NCBI GenBank assembly: GCA_964496575.1
Contig: CAZCAC010000026.1
Location: 1-64,000, forward strand
DNA from: CAZCAC01 sp964496575
GTDB lineage: Bacteria; Planctomycetota; UBA1135; GCA-002686595
Length of the DNA: 64,000 nucleotides
Reading direction: 5' to 3'
A program made the position numbers and the translations under genes. The notes under the pieces were generated by a model. It was not told where the DNA came from and made no database searches. It saw only the letters and a list, made by a program, of their open reading frames with translations. How positions within the stretch are numbered: the first letter of the stretch is position 1; each line of letters starts with the position of its first letter. This document shows positions 17,456 through 27,300 of the stretch, piece after piece.

Positions 17456-19081
17456 TTACGGCCGGAACGTCACCTCGACCGCGTTCGAGGTGTTCGAGGG
17501 GGTACCGCACGGCCCGGTGGGATCGCGATACCAGGTCTGGAAGTTCCAGGTGCTGCCGGCGGTGATCACTCCCGCGTGCGCCACGACCCCAGGGCCTTCC
17601 TGGAAGCAACCCAGCAGATCACCGAAGTGCGCGGGGAAGCGGACGAGCCCCGCGCCGGGGCCGCCCAGGCACAGCTGGCCGTTCCCGAAAGGCAGCGGCG
17701 CGCGGGTGCCGGAGCTCATGAAGAGCAGCGCGGCACTCGCGGGCGGCAGAAAGGACGCCTGGAAGAAGAGGTCGTCGCTCGCCACGCTGGTGCTGCCGAA
17801 AGCGATCAGGCTGGCGCCCTTCCCGCTGCCGGAGGTGCAGCCCCCGAAGGCATCCTCGTTCCCGCACGGCGCGGCCGAGTCGCAGTGGCAGAAGGTGGCG
17901 ACGTCTGGCGAGAGGTCGAACGCGTAGACCGAGCCGGGGCGGATCCCGACGTCCTCGTCGCGCATCGATCCGGCCAGGAGCGTGTCCCCGGCGAACCCGA
18001 CGGAGAAGCCGAGGCTCTGACCCGTGGTTCCTTCTACGGCGTCGAGACGCGCGGTCTGCGTCCAGACTCCTCCGACGAGCTCGAAGAGGAACGCCGCGCC
18101 GGTCCCGGGCACCACGCCGTCGGTGTTGCTCGCGCCGATCAGGATGCGGTCGCCCGACAGGGCGACGGAAGTTCCGAACACGCCGTTCGCGGTGGCCTCG
18201 TGAGGGAACAGCACCGCCGTCTCGGTCCAGACCCCGCCCTGACGATCGAAGACGAAGGCCGCGCCTCCGCCCGGGCTGACGCCGTTGCTGCCCGGTGCGC
18301 CGACCACCAGGCGATCGCCCTCGAAGGCGAGGCTGCTGCCGAAGTGAGTGAGGGGCTCGATGGCCACCGAGGGGTACAGAGTCTGGCCCTCGGTCCAGAC
18401 TCCGCCGAGGCGGTCGAAGACCTGGACGGCTCCGGCCAGCTCGAGGAGGTCGTTGTTCTCGAAGTCACCGATCATCAGCGTGTCGCCCTCGAGCGCGAGG
18501 CTCTGGCCGAAACTCCCGCTGAGCTCGGCGACCTCGGTCCAGTCCGTCCCGTCGAACTCGAAGACCCACGAGGTCGAGATGCCGCGAGAGCTCGCGACGA
18601 GCCGGTCGCCGTCGAGAGCCACGGCAAAACCGATCTCGGCGGCGGGGTGCGCGGGGATGAGCTTGGCGCTCTCGACCCAACCCGCGGGCGTGCGGTCGAA
18701 GACGTAGACTCCGCCGCTGCCCATCGGCGCGCCGATGCGGTAGGCGCCGATCGCGGCGCGGTCGCCGTCGAGAGCGGCCGCCCAGCCGAACTCCTCGTTG
18801 AGCCCGCCGTCGGAGGCGAAGAGCTTCTGCGTTTCGACGAAGGTACCGCCGGCCTGGCGCTCGAAGACGTAGACCGCGCCGGCGTTGCCGAAGATCGCCC
18901 CGGTGGCGGAGGGCGCTCCGACCAGCACGGTGTCGCGTTCGGCGGCGATCGAGAAGCCGAACTGGTCGACCGCGGAAGCGTCCGAGGCGTACCACTCCTG
19001 CCGGTCGCACTGGGCGGAGGCGGTGACGACGAGCGAGGCGAGACAGAGCGGCAGCAGGGCGAGGCGGTGAGTGATGCGCAT
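17456..19081 (-). CDS. Secreted FG-GAP repeat protein with shared C-terminal module
   Basis: 541 residues from ATG 19081, which starts a signal peptide (MRITHRLALLPLCLASLVVTASAQ); the open frame reaches upstream to 19546 without signal character. About seven FG-GAP-type repeats follow (VDQFGFSIAAERDTVLVGAP, THFGSSLAFEGDRLVVGAP, FGTSVALSGDRILIGAS and others), enough for an integrin-like propeller. The C-terminal 150 residues are a divergent copy of the shared module (CHCDSAAPCGNED, FGNGQLCLGG, FQTWYRDPTGPCG, ending TSNAVEVTFRP). It is probably a cell-surface or released binding protein; ligand unknown. It is divergent from the giant sigma fusion at 19265. Confidence 0.88.
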   Translation of the reverse strand: MRITHRLALLPLCLASLVVTASAQCDRQEWYASDASAVDQFGFSIAAERDTVLVGAPSATGAIFGNAGAVYVFERQAGGTFVETQKLFASDGGLNEEFGWAAALDGDRAAIGAYRIGAPMGSGGVYVFDRTPAGWVESAKLIPAHPAAEIGFAVALDGDRLVASSRGISTSWVFEFDGTDWTEVAELSGSFGQSLALEGDTLMIGDFENNDLLELAGAVQVFDRLGGVWTEGQTLYPSVAIEPLTHFGSSLAFEGDRLVVGAPGSNGVSPGGGAAFVFDRQGGVWTETAVLFPHEATANGVFGTSVALSGDRILIGASNTDGVVPGTGAAFLFELVGGVWTQTARLDAVEGTTGQSLGFSVGFAGDTLLAGSMRDEDVGIRPGSVYAFDLSPDVATFCHCDSAAPCGNEDAFGGCTSGSGKGASLIAFGSTSVASDDLFFQASFLPPASAALLFMSSGTRAPLPFGNGQLCLGGPGAGLVRFPAHFGDLLGCFQEGPGVVAHAGVITAGSTWNFQTWYRDPTGPCGTPSNTSNAVEVTFRP

Positions 19082-19264
19082 GGGAGATCCAGATGAATTG
19101 GTCGGTTTGTCGGGCTGGGAGGGAACGATCCGGCTCCGCATCGAATACGAGGGTAGCAAGCCGCCCGTGACCGGTGGCCATGCGCTCCCGGTCAGGGGAT
19201 CCCTCGCGGATTCGCCGGATTCCGGTAACACTCGCCTCGAGGCCTGCATCTCCCGTCCAGAGCC
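19082..19264. promoter_or_regulatory. Divergent promoter region upstream of the giant sigma fusion
   Basis: 183 bases between divergent starts at 19081 and 19265 with no gene. It must carry promoters for the FG-GAP protein and for the 1327-residue sigma fusion. If the sigma factor regulates itself, the site should be here. No box is clear by eye. Confidence 0.35.
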
Positions 19265-22200
19265 ATGAATCCCCCGTCCCGATCGTCGAGCCACGAGGAG
19301 CTCCTGGCCCACGCCGGCTGGATCCAGTCGCTGGCGCGGAGCCTGATGCGCGATTCCTCGTCCGCCGACGACGTGGTGCAGGAGACCTGGATCGCGGCGC
19401 TCGCTCACCCCCGCCGGCGGGACGGGTCGACGCGTTCCTGGCTGGCGGCGATCGTTCACAACTTCGCTCGCCAGCGGATCCGCAGCGAGAGCGCGCGGGC
19501 CCGGCGCGAGCGGGAGTCCGCGCGCGACGAGCTCGTTCCCCCGCAAGAGGAGCTGCTCGAGCGGATGGAGCGGCAGCGGCTGCTCGTCGAGGCGGTGACT
19601 CGATTGCGCGAGCCGTTCCGCACCGCGGTCATCCTGCGCTACTACGAGGGACTCTCCGCCGCGGAGATCGCGCGCCGACTGGGCGAGAAGCCCGGGACCG
19701 TGCGCCAGCGGTTGAAGCGAGGCCTGGACACCCTACGCGAGGATCTCGACGAGCGCTTCGGCGACCACCAGACATGGCTCTCCGCCCTCATTCCCCTGGC
19801 CCCGCTTCCCCCGATCGGAAGCGGGCCGGGACCGGCCGCGGGGACCGCCCTCGGAGGAGCCATCGTCGTGAAGAAGATCCTGTTCGCCTGTGCCGCCCTC
19901 GTCCTGATCGGCGGCGCGTTCCTCGCGCTGCGCGAAGCCCTGACGCCGGGAGAAGCACCGGTGGAACCCGCCGCCGCGGAGCTGGCCGGCGAGCCCGTCG
20001 AGCGCGATGAAGTCGACGCGACATCTCCGACCGTCGAGCCCGGAGAGGAAGTCGCGCGGCGGGAGGCCCTCGCGCCGACCGCCGGGGTCGCGCGCTCCCG
20101 CTTCGAAGGTCGGGTGACCTGGCCGGTCGAGTACCGGGTCACCGACGAGACGCTCGAGGTTCTCGTCCTGAGCGAGCCGCACGACTACCGGGAGCTCGTC
20201 GCCCGGGAGACCGAGGACGGGGGGCCGCTCTCGCGGGCGGAGGTGAGCGCCGAGGGCGACTTCGCGATGGCCTGGCCCGCCGGAGTCGAACGCGCCCACC
20301 TGATGGTGCGCGGTCGGTACCTGTACCTCGAACAGAGCGTGGAGGTCGTCCTGGACGAGGTGGACGGCCCGCTCGTCCTCGACGCTTCCTGCGGTGCCTG
20401 GCTCCACGGCACGATCACTGCCCCCGAGGTGCAACCGGCGATCGAGCTCGCCGGCACCTCGATCCGCTTCTGGACCCTCGACCTGCTCGTCCAGAGCGCC
20501 GAAGCCTCCAACTTCAGCTCGCAGCTGGAGCTCGACGAGAGTCGGAGCTTCGACTTCCGCGCCGTCCCGCCCACCTCGACCGGGACCGTGCTCATCCTGC
20601 CGGAGCGGTGCGCGGCTCATCGGAGTGACCTCGGCGAGCTCGTCCCCGGCGAAGAGCGCCACCTCGCGATCCAGCTTCGCGCCGGCGGTTCGGTGCAGGG
20701 AGTGGTGGTCGATCGCGAGGGCGCGTCGGTCCAGGGAGCCCGGGTCTTCGCCGAGCTTCGTGGGCGTTACTTCGGCTTCGACGACTCCCGCGTGCGCGAG
20801 GCGACCACCGCCGACGACGGGACCTTCGAGCTCCTCGCCCTCCCGCCCGGCGAAGTGCGGGTGAGCGCGCGCCGGCCCGGTTTCCTCGACAGCAAGGAAG
20901 TCGTCGCCTCCGTCGCCGACCGACAGGCCACGTCCGGGGTGGTGATCGAGCTGTCTTCGGGTCGATCGCTGGAGGGTACGGTGGTCTGGAGCGACGGCTC
21001 TCCCGCCGCGGACGTGGCCGTCGAGGTGTCCTTCGACGAGGGCTTCCAGTTCGGCCCGGCCGCGTTCAACGCGCTGCGCGGCGCGAACGGCGAGGCTCGC
21101 TCCGGCGATGACGGCCGCTTCCTCGTCACCGGGCTCGGCGCGGGGCCGTTCGTGGTCAGGGCCTCCGCCACGCCGCCCGGCGACGAAGAGCTGCTCCACC
21201 GCGCCCGTCTCGACGGCGTCGGCGGCGGAGAGAGCGGGCTGCGGCTGACCCTCTTGCCTCCGCAAGCGCTGCGCGGGCGAGTGGTCGACGCGCGGGGCGA
21301 GCCGATGACGCTCTTCGAGGTGCACGCCACGCGGGTGAGCGACGGCGCGATCGGCGAGGTCGCCACGGAGGAGAGTTTTGCCCGCTTCGAATCTCCCGAC
21401 GGTCACTTCACGCTCGAAGACTTGACCGAAGGAAGCTGGCAGGTGGTCGTCACGGCGCAAGGCTGCGCGGCCAGCGAGTTGCAGTCGGTGAGGCTGCCGC
21501 AGGAGGGAGCCCCGCCGGTCTTCACCCTCCACCCCGCGGCGACGATCGCCGGTGTGGTGGTCACGCCCGAGGGGACGCCGGTCGAAGGGGCGACGGTCGA
21601 GGTCGACAGCGGGCGCTCGAGCTGGCAGACGCTGATGGCCGGTGGGCCACGTCGTCCTTCGGCGAGGACCGAGGCGACCGGCTTCTTCACGCTCACCGGC
21701 CTGCCCCCCGGCGAGGTCGAGATCGTCGCCGGCGCGGACGGATTCGCGAGGAGCGAGGCGCTGTCCCTGGAGCTGGTTCCCGGCGAGGAGCGGGGCGGGG
21801 CGATGCTGGTCCTGACCCGCGGTGGTCGCGTCACCGGCGAGGTTTACCTCGACGGCCGGGCCGCGTCCGGGCAGATGGTGAACCTGATGCAGTGGGGGCG
21901 CGGCGCCTTCGACACGCTGATCGCGCACACCGATGAGGAGGGTCGCTTCGCCTTCGAACACGTCGTCCCGGGACAGTGGCAAGTCGTCTCCTCCGACGCC
22001 GCGGCGGACTGGGGCGGCGAGGATGGCGAGCCGGCGATGAACGGCATGATGGACGCGATCCAGTTCGCGCTGGTGCAGGTGGAAGAGGGCGGTGAGCACC
22101 ATGTCGTGCTCGGCGCGCCGCCGCGCGAGCCGGTTCGCGTCCACGGCCGGGTGACGCGCGCCGGAGAGCCGTGCCCGGGCGTCATGATCTCCTTCCTTTC

Positions 22201-23248
22201 CGTCGATCCCGAGAGCACCGCGGGCCACGCGCTGGCCAGCGTCTCGAAGGACGGGGAGTACGAGGCGACGCTCGACGGAGGCGGCGGGTACCTGGTCTCC
22301 CTTCAGCGGATGAAGGGCGCCGCGGGGGAGATCAGCTCGCTCTCGTATCCGCGCGAGATCCCCGAGCGCAGAGAGGTTCGGCTCGACTTCGAGGTGCCCG
22401 GCGGCGGAATCGCCGGCGTGGTCGTGGGACCCGACGGCGAGCCCGCGGCGGGAGCGCGGATCACCTTGCTGCCCGGTCGCGAGGCCGGCGTCGAGCAGCT
22501 CTTCACGCCGCGCTACGTGGAGACCTCGACGGATATCTCGGGTCGCTACGAGATCCCCGACCTCGATCCGGGCAGCTACTTCCTCTCGGCGGGTGGCGCG
22601 CTCTACCACGAGTCGTCCTCCCGGGCTCGCTACGCACGAGTCAGGCGCGAGATCTCGCTCGGCCGCGACGAGTGGAAGCGCGACGCGGACTTCTTGCTGC
22701 CGGCACCGGGCCGGATCGAGGTGCACGTCACCTTCCTCGATGGCGGGCCGGCCGGCGACGCCTCGATCTACGTGTGGGACGCCGGCGGCAACGTGCTGGA
22801 GGTCCTCGGGCTGTGCAAGACCGACGCGTCGGGAAGAGCGACCTACGCGGGACTCGCTCCGGGTGAGTACACCATCTGCGCGCGAAGAGGTGAGCTGGCC
22901 AGCGAGGAGGTCGAGGGGATCCGGATCGAGGCCGACGAGACGACCCGCGTCGAGCTCGAGGTCGACTCGGCGGGTTGGCTGGTCGTGCGCACTCGTGACG
23001 GCGCGGGAAACCCCGTCGGCTCGGCGCTGAGCATCACCGACTCCGAGGGCCGGGAGCACGCGAATCTCCTGGGGGAGATCGAGATCGACACCTACGTGTA
23101 CTCCGCTGCGACCGGTGAATACCGCGTCGGCCCGCTGCCGCCGGACCGGTACCGGGTCACGGCGCTCACCCCCGACGGGTCGAGTGAGACGAAGCGGGTG
23201 AGCGTGAAGGCGGATGCGGAGCGCAAGGTCACCTTGCGTTTCCGGTGA
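19265..23248 (+). CDS. Giant membrane-tethered ECF sigma factor with carboxypeptidase-regulatory-like repeats
   Basis: 1327 residues. Region 2 is at 10-80 (SADDVVQETWIAAL, SWLAAIVHNFARQRI); region 4 with helix-turn-helix is at 108-160 (FRTAVILRYYEGLSAAEIA, KPGTVRQRLKRGL). The linker holds WLSALIPLAP (171-180), matching the sigma-FGE fusion. One TM helix spans 203-222. The outside part, about 1100 residues, consists of many beta-sandwich repeats of the CarboxypepD_reg type (V.GVV.DREG..V.GARV, DDGTFEL.ALPPGE, GEVEIVAGADGFA, DGEPAAGARITLLPG). These are non-catalytic and usually bind peptides or sugars. Topology suggests sensing outside by a protein that is itself the sigma factor. A secretin-like lipoprotein gene follows 150 bases on. 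Confidence 0.88.
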   Translation: MNPPSRSSSHEELLAHAGWIQSLARSLMRDSSSADDVVQETWIAALAHPRRRDGSTRSWLAAIVHNFARQRIRSESARARRERESARDELVPPQEELLERMERQRLLVEAVTRLREPFRTAVILRYYEGLSAAEIARRLGEKPGTVRQRLKRGLDTLREDLDERFGDHQTWLSALIPLAPLPPIGSGPGPAAGTALGGAIVVKKILFACAALVLIGGAFLALREALTPGEAPVEPAAAELAGEPVERDEVDATSPTVEPGEEVARREALAPTAGVARSRFEGRVTWPVEYRVTDETLEVLVLSEPHDYRELVARETEDGGPLSRAEVSAEGDFAMAWPAGVERAHLMVRGRYLYLEQSVEVVLDEVDGPLVLDASCGAWLHGTITAPEVQPAIELAGTSIRFWTLDLLVQSAEASNFSSQLELDESRSFDFRAVPPTSTGTVLILPERCAAHRSDLGELVPGEERHLAIQLRAGGSVQGVVVDREGASVQGARVFAELRGRYFGFDDSRVREATTADDGTFELLALPPGEVRVSARRPGFLDSKEVVASVADRQATSGVVIELSSGRSLEGTVVWSDGSPAADVAVEVSFDEGFQFGPAAFNALRGANGEARSGDDGRFLVTGLGAGPFVVRASATPPGDEELLHRARLDGVGGGESGLRLTLLPPQALRGRVVDARGEPMTLFEVHATRVSDGAIGEVATEESFARFESPDGHFTLEDLTEGSWQVVVTAQGCAASELQSVRLPQEGAPPVFTLHPAATIAGVVVTPEGTPVEGATVEVDSGRSSWQTLMAGGPRRPSARTEATGFFTLTGLPPGEVEIVAGADGFARSEALSLELVPGEERGGAMLVLTRGGRVTGEVYLDGRAASGQMVNLMQWGRGAFDTLIAHTDEEGRFAFEHVVPGQWQVVSSDAAADWGGEDGEPAMNGMMDAIQFALVQVEEGGEHHVVLGAPPREPVRVHGRVTRAGEPCPGVMISFLSVDPESTAGHALASVSKDGEYEATLDGGGGYLVSLQRMKGAAGEISSLSYPREIPERREVRLDFEVPGGGIAGVVVGPDGEPAAGARITLLPGREAGVEQLFTPRYVETSTDISGRYEIPDLDPGSYFLSAGGALYHESSSRARYARVRREISLGRDEWKRDADFLLPAPGRIEVHVTFLDGGPAGDASIYVWDAGGNVLEVLGLCKTDASGRATYAGLAPGEYTICARRGELASEEVEGIRIEADETTRVELEVDSAGWLVVRTRDGAGNPVGSALSITDSEGREHANLLGEIEIDTYVYSAATGEYRVGPLPPDRYRVTALTPDGSSETKRVSVKADAERKVTLRFR

Positions 23249-23398
23249 CCTTCTCCGGCCGGCGCTCGATAGCACCCCTTCTGGAGCCGGGCGGAGGGGC
23301 TCCGGAGACCCCACGCCGGACAAAACCGTTGCCTCGAGGGCCACAGCGGGTAGCGTCTCCGCCCCCTTCCCCACCCCCCCACCGCGCCTGGAGGCCCC

Positions 23399-24301
23399 GT
23401 GAAGAAGACCCCCGCCCTCGTCGCCCTCTCCCTGCTCGCCGCCTGTTCCTCGACCCCGCAGATCGTCGTCGAGCCGATCGAACCGGAAGCGAGCCTGCCG
23501 GTCGAGTACGTCGCCCACCTCTCTAGCGAAGCCTTGCCGCACTTCGAGGAGGAGGACTTCGGGATCGAATTGGTCGACGTGACTGATGACGTGCGCGATC
23601 CGTACGGTCAGCTCACCGAGAGGCCCGAGGAGGGCGAGCTGGACGAGCTGGTCGAGGTCGGTTGCCTGGTGGTCCAGCTGCCGCGAGAATCCGCGCGGCA
23701 GATGTTGAGCCGGTGCGAGTCGCGCCTCGGCGCCAACCTGATCGAGCGCTCGGTGGCCGAAGAGCGCTTCGAAGCCCTGCGCGAGCATCCGCGGGTCGAC
23801 ACGATGCACTGCCCACGCCTCTCGCTCTACCACGGACAGCGTGGCAACCTGACCACGTCCAACCAGGTCGCCTACATCGACTCCTTCAAGCTCGAGGTCA
23901 GCGGCGACGGTGAGGTGTTCATCGCGGATCCGGTGATCGGCGTGGCTCGTGACGGGATCTCGATGGACCTCGTCATCGGCGACCGCGAGGCGGGCGAGGC
24001 GATTCCCGTGGACCTCGTGCTCCACACCTCGGAGCTGCAGAAACCGATGATCGAGACGGAGGGCCGCCTGCCCGGGACGGCGACCCCGGTCACCGTGCAG
24101 CTGCCTCTCTTCGCGACGCAGCGGCTACACGTGGCTGCGGACCTCTCCGCCGAGCAGGCGCTGGTGATCGGCGCGGTGCCCGGAGTGGGCCCCGACCTCG
24201 TCCAGCTCTTCCTGGTCACGGTCGACTTCCACCAGATCTTCGATCACGACGAGGTGGTCGAGCCGGATCTACTCGAAGTCGGTTTCTGCGCGCCACGCTG
24301 A
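23399..24301 (+). CDS. Lipoprotein with secretin-like C-terminal region
   Basis: 300 residues. The start MKKTPALVALSLLAAC is a lipoprotein signal with the modified cysteine at about 16. The middle (PRLSLYHGQRGNLTTSNQVAYI) and the following F.LEV..DGEVFIADPVIGVARDGISMDL stretch resemble the secretin domain of type II/III secretion and pilus pores, where a conserved threaded segment precedes ring-forming strands. At 300 residues it lacks the full N-domains of a secretin, so it may be a truncated relative or partner rather than a pore. A near-exact copy of its 3' end lies at 27325-27377. It follows the giant sigma fusion on the same strand. Confidence 0.65.
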   Translation: MKKTPALVALSLLAACSSTPQIVVEPIEPEASLPVEYVAHLSSEALPHFEEEDFGIELVDVTDDVRDPYGQLTERPEEGELDELVEVGCLVVQLPRESARQMLSRCESRLGANLIERSVAEERFEALREHPRVDTMHCPRLSLYHGQRGNLTTSNQVAYIDSFKLEVSGDGEVFIADPVIGVARDGISMDLVIGDREAGEAIPVDLVLHTSELQKPMIETEGRLPGTATPVTVQLPLFATQRLHVAADLSAEQALVIGAVPGVGPDLVQLFLVTVDFHQIFDHDEVVEPDLLEVGFCAPR

Positions 24302-24384
24302 ACTCGCCTGACTGGGCTTGCTGCGCGGTTCTCGATTCGTGCAAGGCGAGGAGTGTGCGATCCTGTATCGCTTCGTTGCACCGA

Positions 24385-25524
24385 TCAGCAGAAGTCCGAG
24401 AGCGGCCGCGCGGTGATCGCCTCGGTGAGGGGGAACGCTTCCTGCCCGGGGTACACGATCGTCAGCTCGGCGAGCTCGAGGACCTCGAGCGCGCTCCGCA
24501 TCGATTGGGTCGTCCTGGGCGAGAGCGTCCGCTTGAACTCGAACCCGAGCCGCTTGCCGTCGTGCTCGACGACCAGATCGAGCTCGGCTCCCGTATGTAC
24601 GGCCCAGAAGTAGGCGTGTCGATTGTCCACCTCCAGCTTGCGCAGCACCTGTTCCAGGGCGAAGCCTTCCCAGGAAGCCCCGACCACCGGGTGAGCGGCC
24701 AGCGCTTCGAGACTCTCGATGCCGAGCAAGGTGTGCAGTAGCCCGGTGTCCCGCAGGTAGACCTTCGGTGACTTGACCTGACGCTTCTTCGTGTTCGCGA
24801 GAAAGGGTGGCAGTACCCTGACCATGTAGGTGTCGCGCAGCACGTCGAGGTAGGAACGCACTGTCGTGTGAGCCACCCCCAGGGACCCGCCCAGCCGTGA
24901 GCCGTTCCATAGCTGACCGTGGCTGTGCGCCAGCATCGTCCAGAAGCGTCGCAGCAAGCCGGGCGGCAGATTGATGCCGAGCCCGGGGAGATCGCGCTCG
25001 AGGTAGGTCTGGGTGAAGTCCAGTCGCCAGAGGTCGCTCGCGGAATCGTCCGGGGCGAGGAAGGATCGTGGGAATCCCCCGCGGGTCCACAGGCGGTCTG
25101 CGTTCGAATGCCCGACCTCATCGATTCCGAAGCCCGGCAGCTCGTAGTAGCTGATGCGTCCAGCGAGGCTCTCCGAGCTCTGGCGCAGGAGCCGAGGCGA
25201 GGCGCTGCCCAAGACGAGGAATCGCGCCTGAGTTCCCTCGCGGTCGGCCAGGACGCGCAGGATCGGGAACAGATCGGGCAGACGCCGGATCTCGTCGAGG
25301 ATGACGAGCCCCTCCAGTCCCTCGAGCATCAACTGCGGATCGCCCAGCTGGGCCAGGTCGGAGGGCTTCTCGAGATCGAAGTGGGTCACGGGCCCTGACC
25401 AGCTCTCCCCGAGCTGCCGGGCGAGCGTGGTCTTGCCCACCTGTCGGGCACCCACGATGGCCACGATCGGGTACAGGCCGAGACGGCGGCGGAGCTCCTC
25501 GGAGTGGCGGTCGCGCGAGATCAT
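24385..25524 (-). CDS. AAA ATPase with DUF4143
   Basis: 379 residues from ATG 25524; the open frame runs far upstream without coding character. Walker A is GARQVGKTT (25-33) and Walker B LVILDEIRRLP (about 74-84). A sensor-like LVLGSASPRLL and the C-terminal nuclease-fold-like DUF4143 domain (VHTGAELDLVVE, GFEFKR) follow. This family of about 380-residue single-gene ATPases is widespread and mobile; its cellular role is not settled. The E..D...K arrangement in the C-terminal domain resembles PD-(D/E)XK folds. It converges on the lipoprotein gene and diverges from the FG-GAP gene at 25711. Confidence 0.9.
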   Translation of the reverse strand: MISRDRHSEELRRRLGLYPIVAIVGARQVGKTTLARQLGESWSGPVTHFDLEKPSDLAQLGDPQLMLEGLEGLVILDEIRRLPDLFPILRVLADREGTQARFLVLGSASPRLLRQSSESLAGRISYYELPGFGIDEVGHSNADRLWTRGGFPRSFLAPDDSASDLWRLDFTQTYLERDLPGLGINLPPGLLRRFWTMLAHSHGQLWNGSRLGGSLGVAHTTVRSYLDVLRDTYMVRVLPPFLANTKKRQVKSPKVYLRDTGLLHTLLGIESLEALAAHPVVGASWEGFALEQVLRKLEVDNRHAYFWAVHTGAELDLVVEHDGKRLGFEFKRTLSPRTTQSMRSALEVLELAELTIVYPGQEAFPLTEAITARPLSDFC

Positions 25525-25710
25525 CGGAGCACATTGCCATGAAATTTGAGCGCGTTCCACACAATTTTCACGGCCGATGCCCAGATACCTCCCTCCGCCT
25601 CGAAGGAGGGCAGCTGCGGCGATCCTCGCTGACAGTGCTATCCTGAGGATCGGCCATGCCGGGGGGGCACGAAGCTCCATGCCCCTGAAACCCGTACGAG
25701 GGGGATACCA

Positions 25711-27204
25711 ATGCACTTGCCGAAGCTGTGCTCGGTTCTCTGGACCGTTCTCGTTTGGCTCATTTGCGTCGACCAACTCTCCGCCACGCCACAAGAAGTC
25801 AAGTTGCTTCCCCTGGATGGCGATTCGGACGACGATTTCGGAAACAGCGTCTCCCTTTCCGGCACCCTGGCCCTGGTGGGTGCGAAGAACGACGACGACA
25901 ACGGCTTCACGGGATCGGCCTACGTCTTCGATGCAACCACGGGCCAGCAGCTTCACAAGCTGCTGGCTGGCGATGGGGCCCAAGGCGACGAGTTCGGCTG
26001 CAGCGTTTCGCTCGACGGGGGACTTGCGCTGGTCGGGGCGCGGGGGGACGACGACAACGGCCTCACCTCTGGATCAGCGTACCTCTTCGACACCGCTACG
26101 GGTCAGCAGCTCCACAAGCTACTGCCAACGGATGGGAGCATCGAGGACCGCTTCGGCAGCAGCGTATCGCTCAGTGGAGATCTTGCACTGATCGGAGCGG
26201 GCACGGACGACGACAACGGCAAGAACTCAGGCTCGGCCTACGTCTTCGACGCAACTACGGGCCAGCAGCTCCACAAGCTGCTTCCAGCGGATGGGGTTGC
26301 CTGGGCCGAATTCGGTTGCAGCGTATCCCTCGACGGGCATCTCGCGCTAGTGGGAGCGTATGGGGACTACGTCAACTACAGCTACTCGGGCTCAGCCTAC
26401 GTGTATGATGCCTCCACGGGTCAGCAGCTCCGCAAGCTGCTGGCGAGCGATGGGCCTTCCTACTTCTTCGGCTACAGTGTATCGCTCGACGGGGGGCTTG
26501 CGCTGGTCGGGGCGTGGTGGGATGACGACAACGGCAGCGGCTCGGGCTCAGCCTACGTGTTCGTCGCCACCACGGGCCAGCGGCTCCGCAAGCTGCTGCC
26601 GAGCGATGGGGCTACCGACGACCACTTCGGCTACAGTGTATCGATTCACGAGGGTGGCGCGTTGGCCGGCGCGCCCGATGACGACGACAACGGATACAAT
26701 GCGGGTTCGGCCTATGTCTTCGACGCCACCCCGCCCGGTACCGGGCATTGCTTCGGGGACCCGGGCTCCGGCAACCCCTGCCCCTGCGGCAACGACAACG
26801 ACGGAGGCCAACCCGGCTTCGGCTGCGCCAACGGCGTCTTTACCTCGGGCGCCCAACTCACCGGTAGCGGAGTACCAAGCGTGAGTAGCGACACTCTCGC
26901 CCTGCACACGGATTACCAGGAGCCGTCCAACTCCGGCCTCTACTTCCAGGGAGCCACCGACCTCGGTCCTGGGATGCTCTGGGGAGACGGCCTGCGCTGC
27001 ACCGGAGGAGGAATCACGCGACTCCAGGTGCGCTTCGCCGATGCAGCGGGCTCCTCGAACACCACCATCTCCCTCGCGACCAAGGGTGGTGTGAGTGCAG
27101 GTGAGACCCGTTACTACCAGTGCTGGTACAGAAACCCCCAGAACTCGCCTTGCGGTGCGGGATTCAACACCACCAACGGGTACTCGGTGACGTGGCTGCC
27201 ATGA
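25711..27204 (+). CDS. Secreted FG-GAP repeat protein with shared C-terminal module
   Basis: 497 residues. A strong ribosome-binding site (GAGGGGG) precedes ATG 25711, and a signal peptide covers about residues 1-26. Six consecutive repeats of about 55 residues follow, each with FG.SVSLDG.LALVGA..DDDNG and GSAYVFDATTGQQLHKLL; several are almost identical, even as DNA. The C-terminal 155 residues are the shared module (CFGDPGSGNPCPCGNDNDGG, FGCANG, WGDGLRCTGGGITRLQV, QCWYRNPQNSPCG, ending TNGYSVTWLP). The acidic DDDNG loops probably bind calcium, as in integrin propellers. The protein is likely on the surface; ligand unknown. Confidence 0.9.
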   Translation: MHLPKLCSVLWTVLVWLICVDQLSATPQEVKLLPLDGDSDDDFGNSVSLSGTLALVGAKNDDDNGFTGSAYVFDATTGQQLHKLLAGDGAQGDEFGCSVSLDGGLALVGARGDDDNGLTSGSAYLFDTATGQQLHKLLPTDGSIEDRFGSSVSLSGDLALIGAGTDDDNGKNSGSAYVFDATTGQQLHKLLPADGVAWAEFGCSVSLDGHLALVGAYGDYVNYSYSGSAYVYDASTGQQLRKLLASDGPSYFFGYSVSLDGGLALVGAWWDDDNGSGSGSAYVFVATTGQRLRKLLPSDGATDDHFGYSVSIHEGGALAGAPDDDDNGYNAGSAYVFDATPPGTGHCFGDPGSGNPCPCGNDNDGGQPGFGCANGVFTSGAQLTGSGVPSVSSDTLALHTDYQEPSNSGLYFQGATDLGPGMLWGDGLRCTGGGITRLQVRFADAAGSSNTTISLATKGGVSAGETRYYQCWYRNPQNSPCGAGFNTTNGYSVTWLP

Positions 27205-27300
27205 CGGGTTGAGGCGAAGGTGAACGCGGGGTGCACCTGGAGCTGCCTGAGGGCGACCCGACCCTTGGTGACCGCGCTCGCCGGGCGAATCCGGCATCAT

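Noticed and set aside
23280..23310. Short GC stem after the giant sigma fusion as a terminator
   Set aside because: About 6 bp with G-rich loop; too weak to claim.
19733..24025. 1430-residue open frame antisense to the giant sigma fusion and the lipoprotein
   Set aside because: High-GC codon bias keeps the opposite frame open. Its protein is low-complexity (Arg, Asp, Gly, Leu) with no domain, while the plus strand has clear families.
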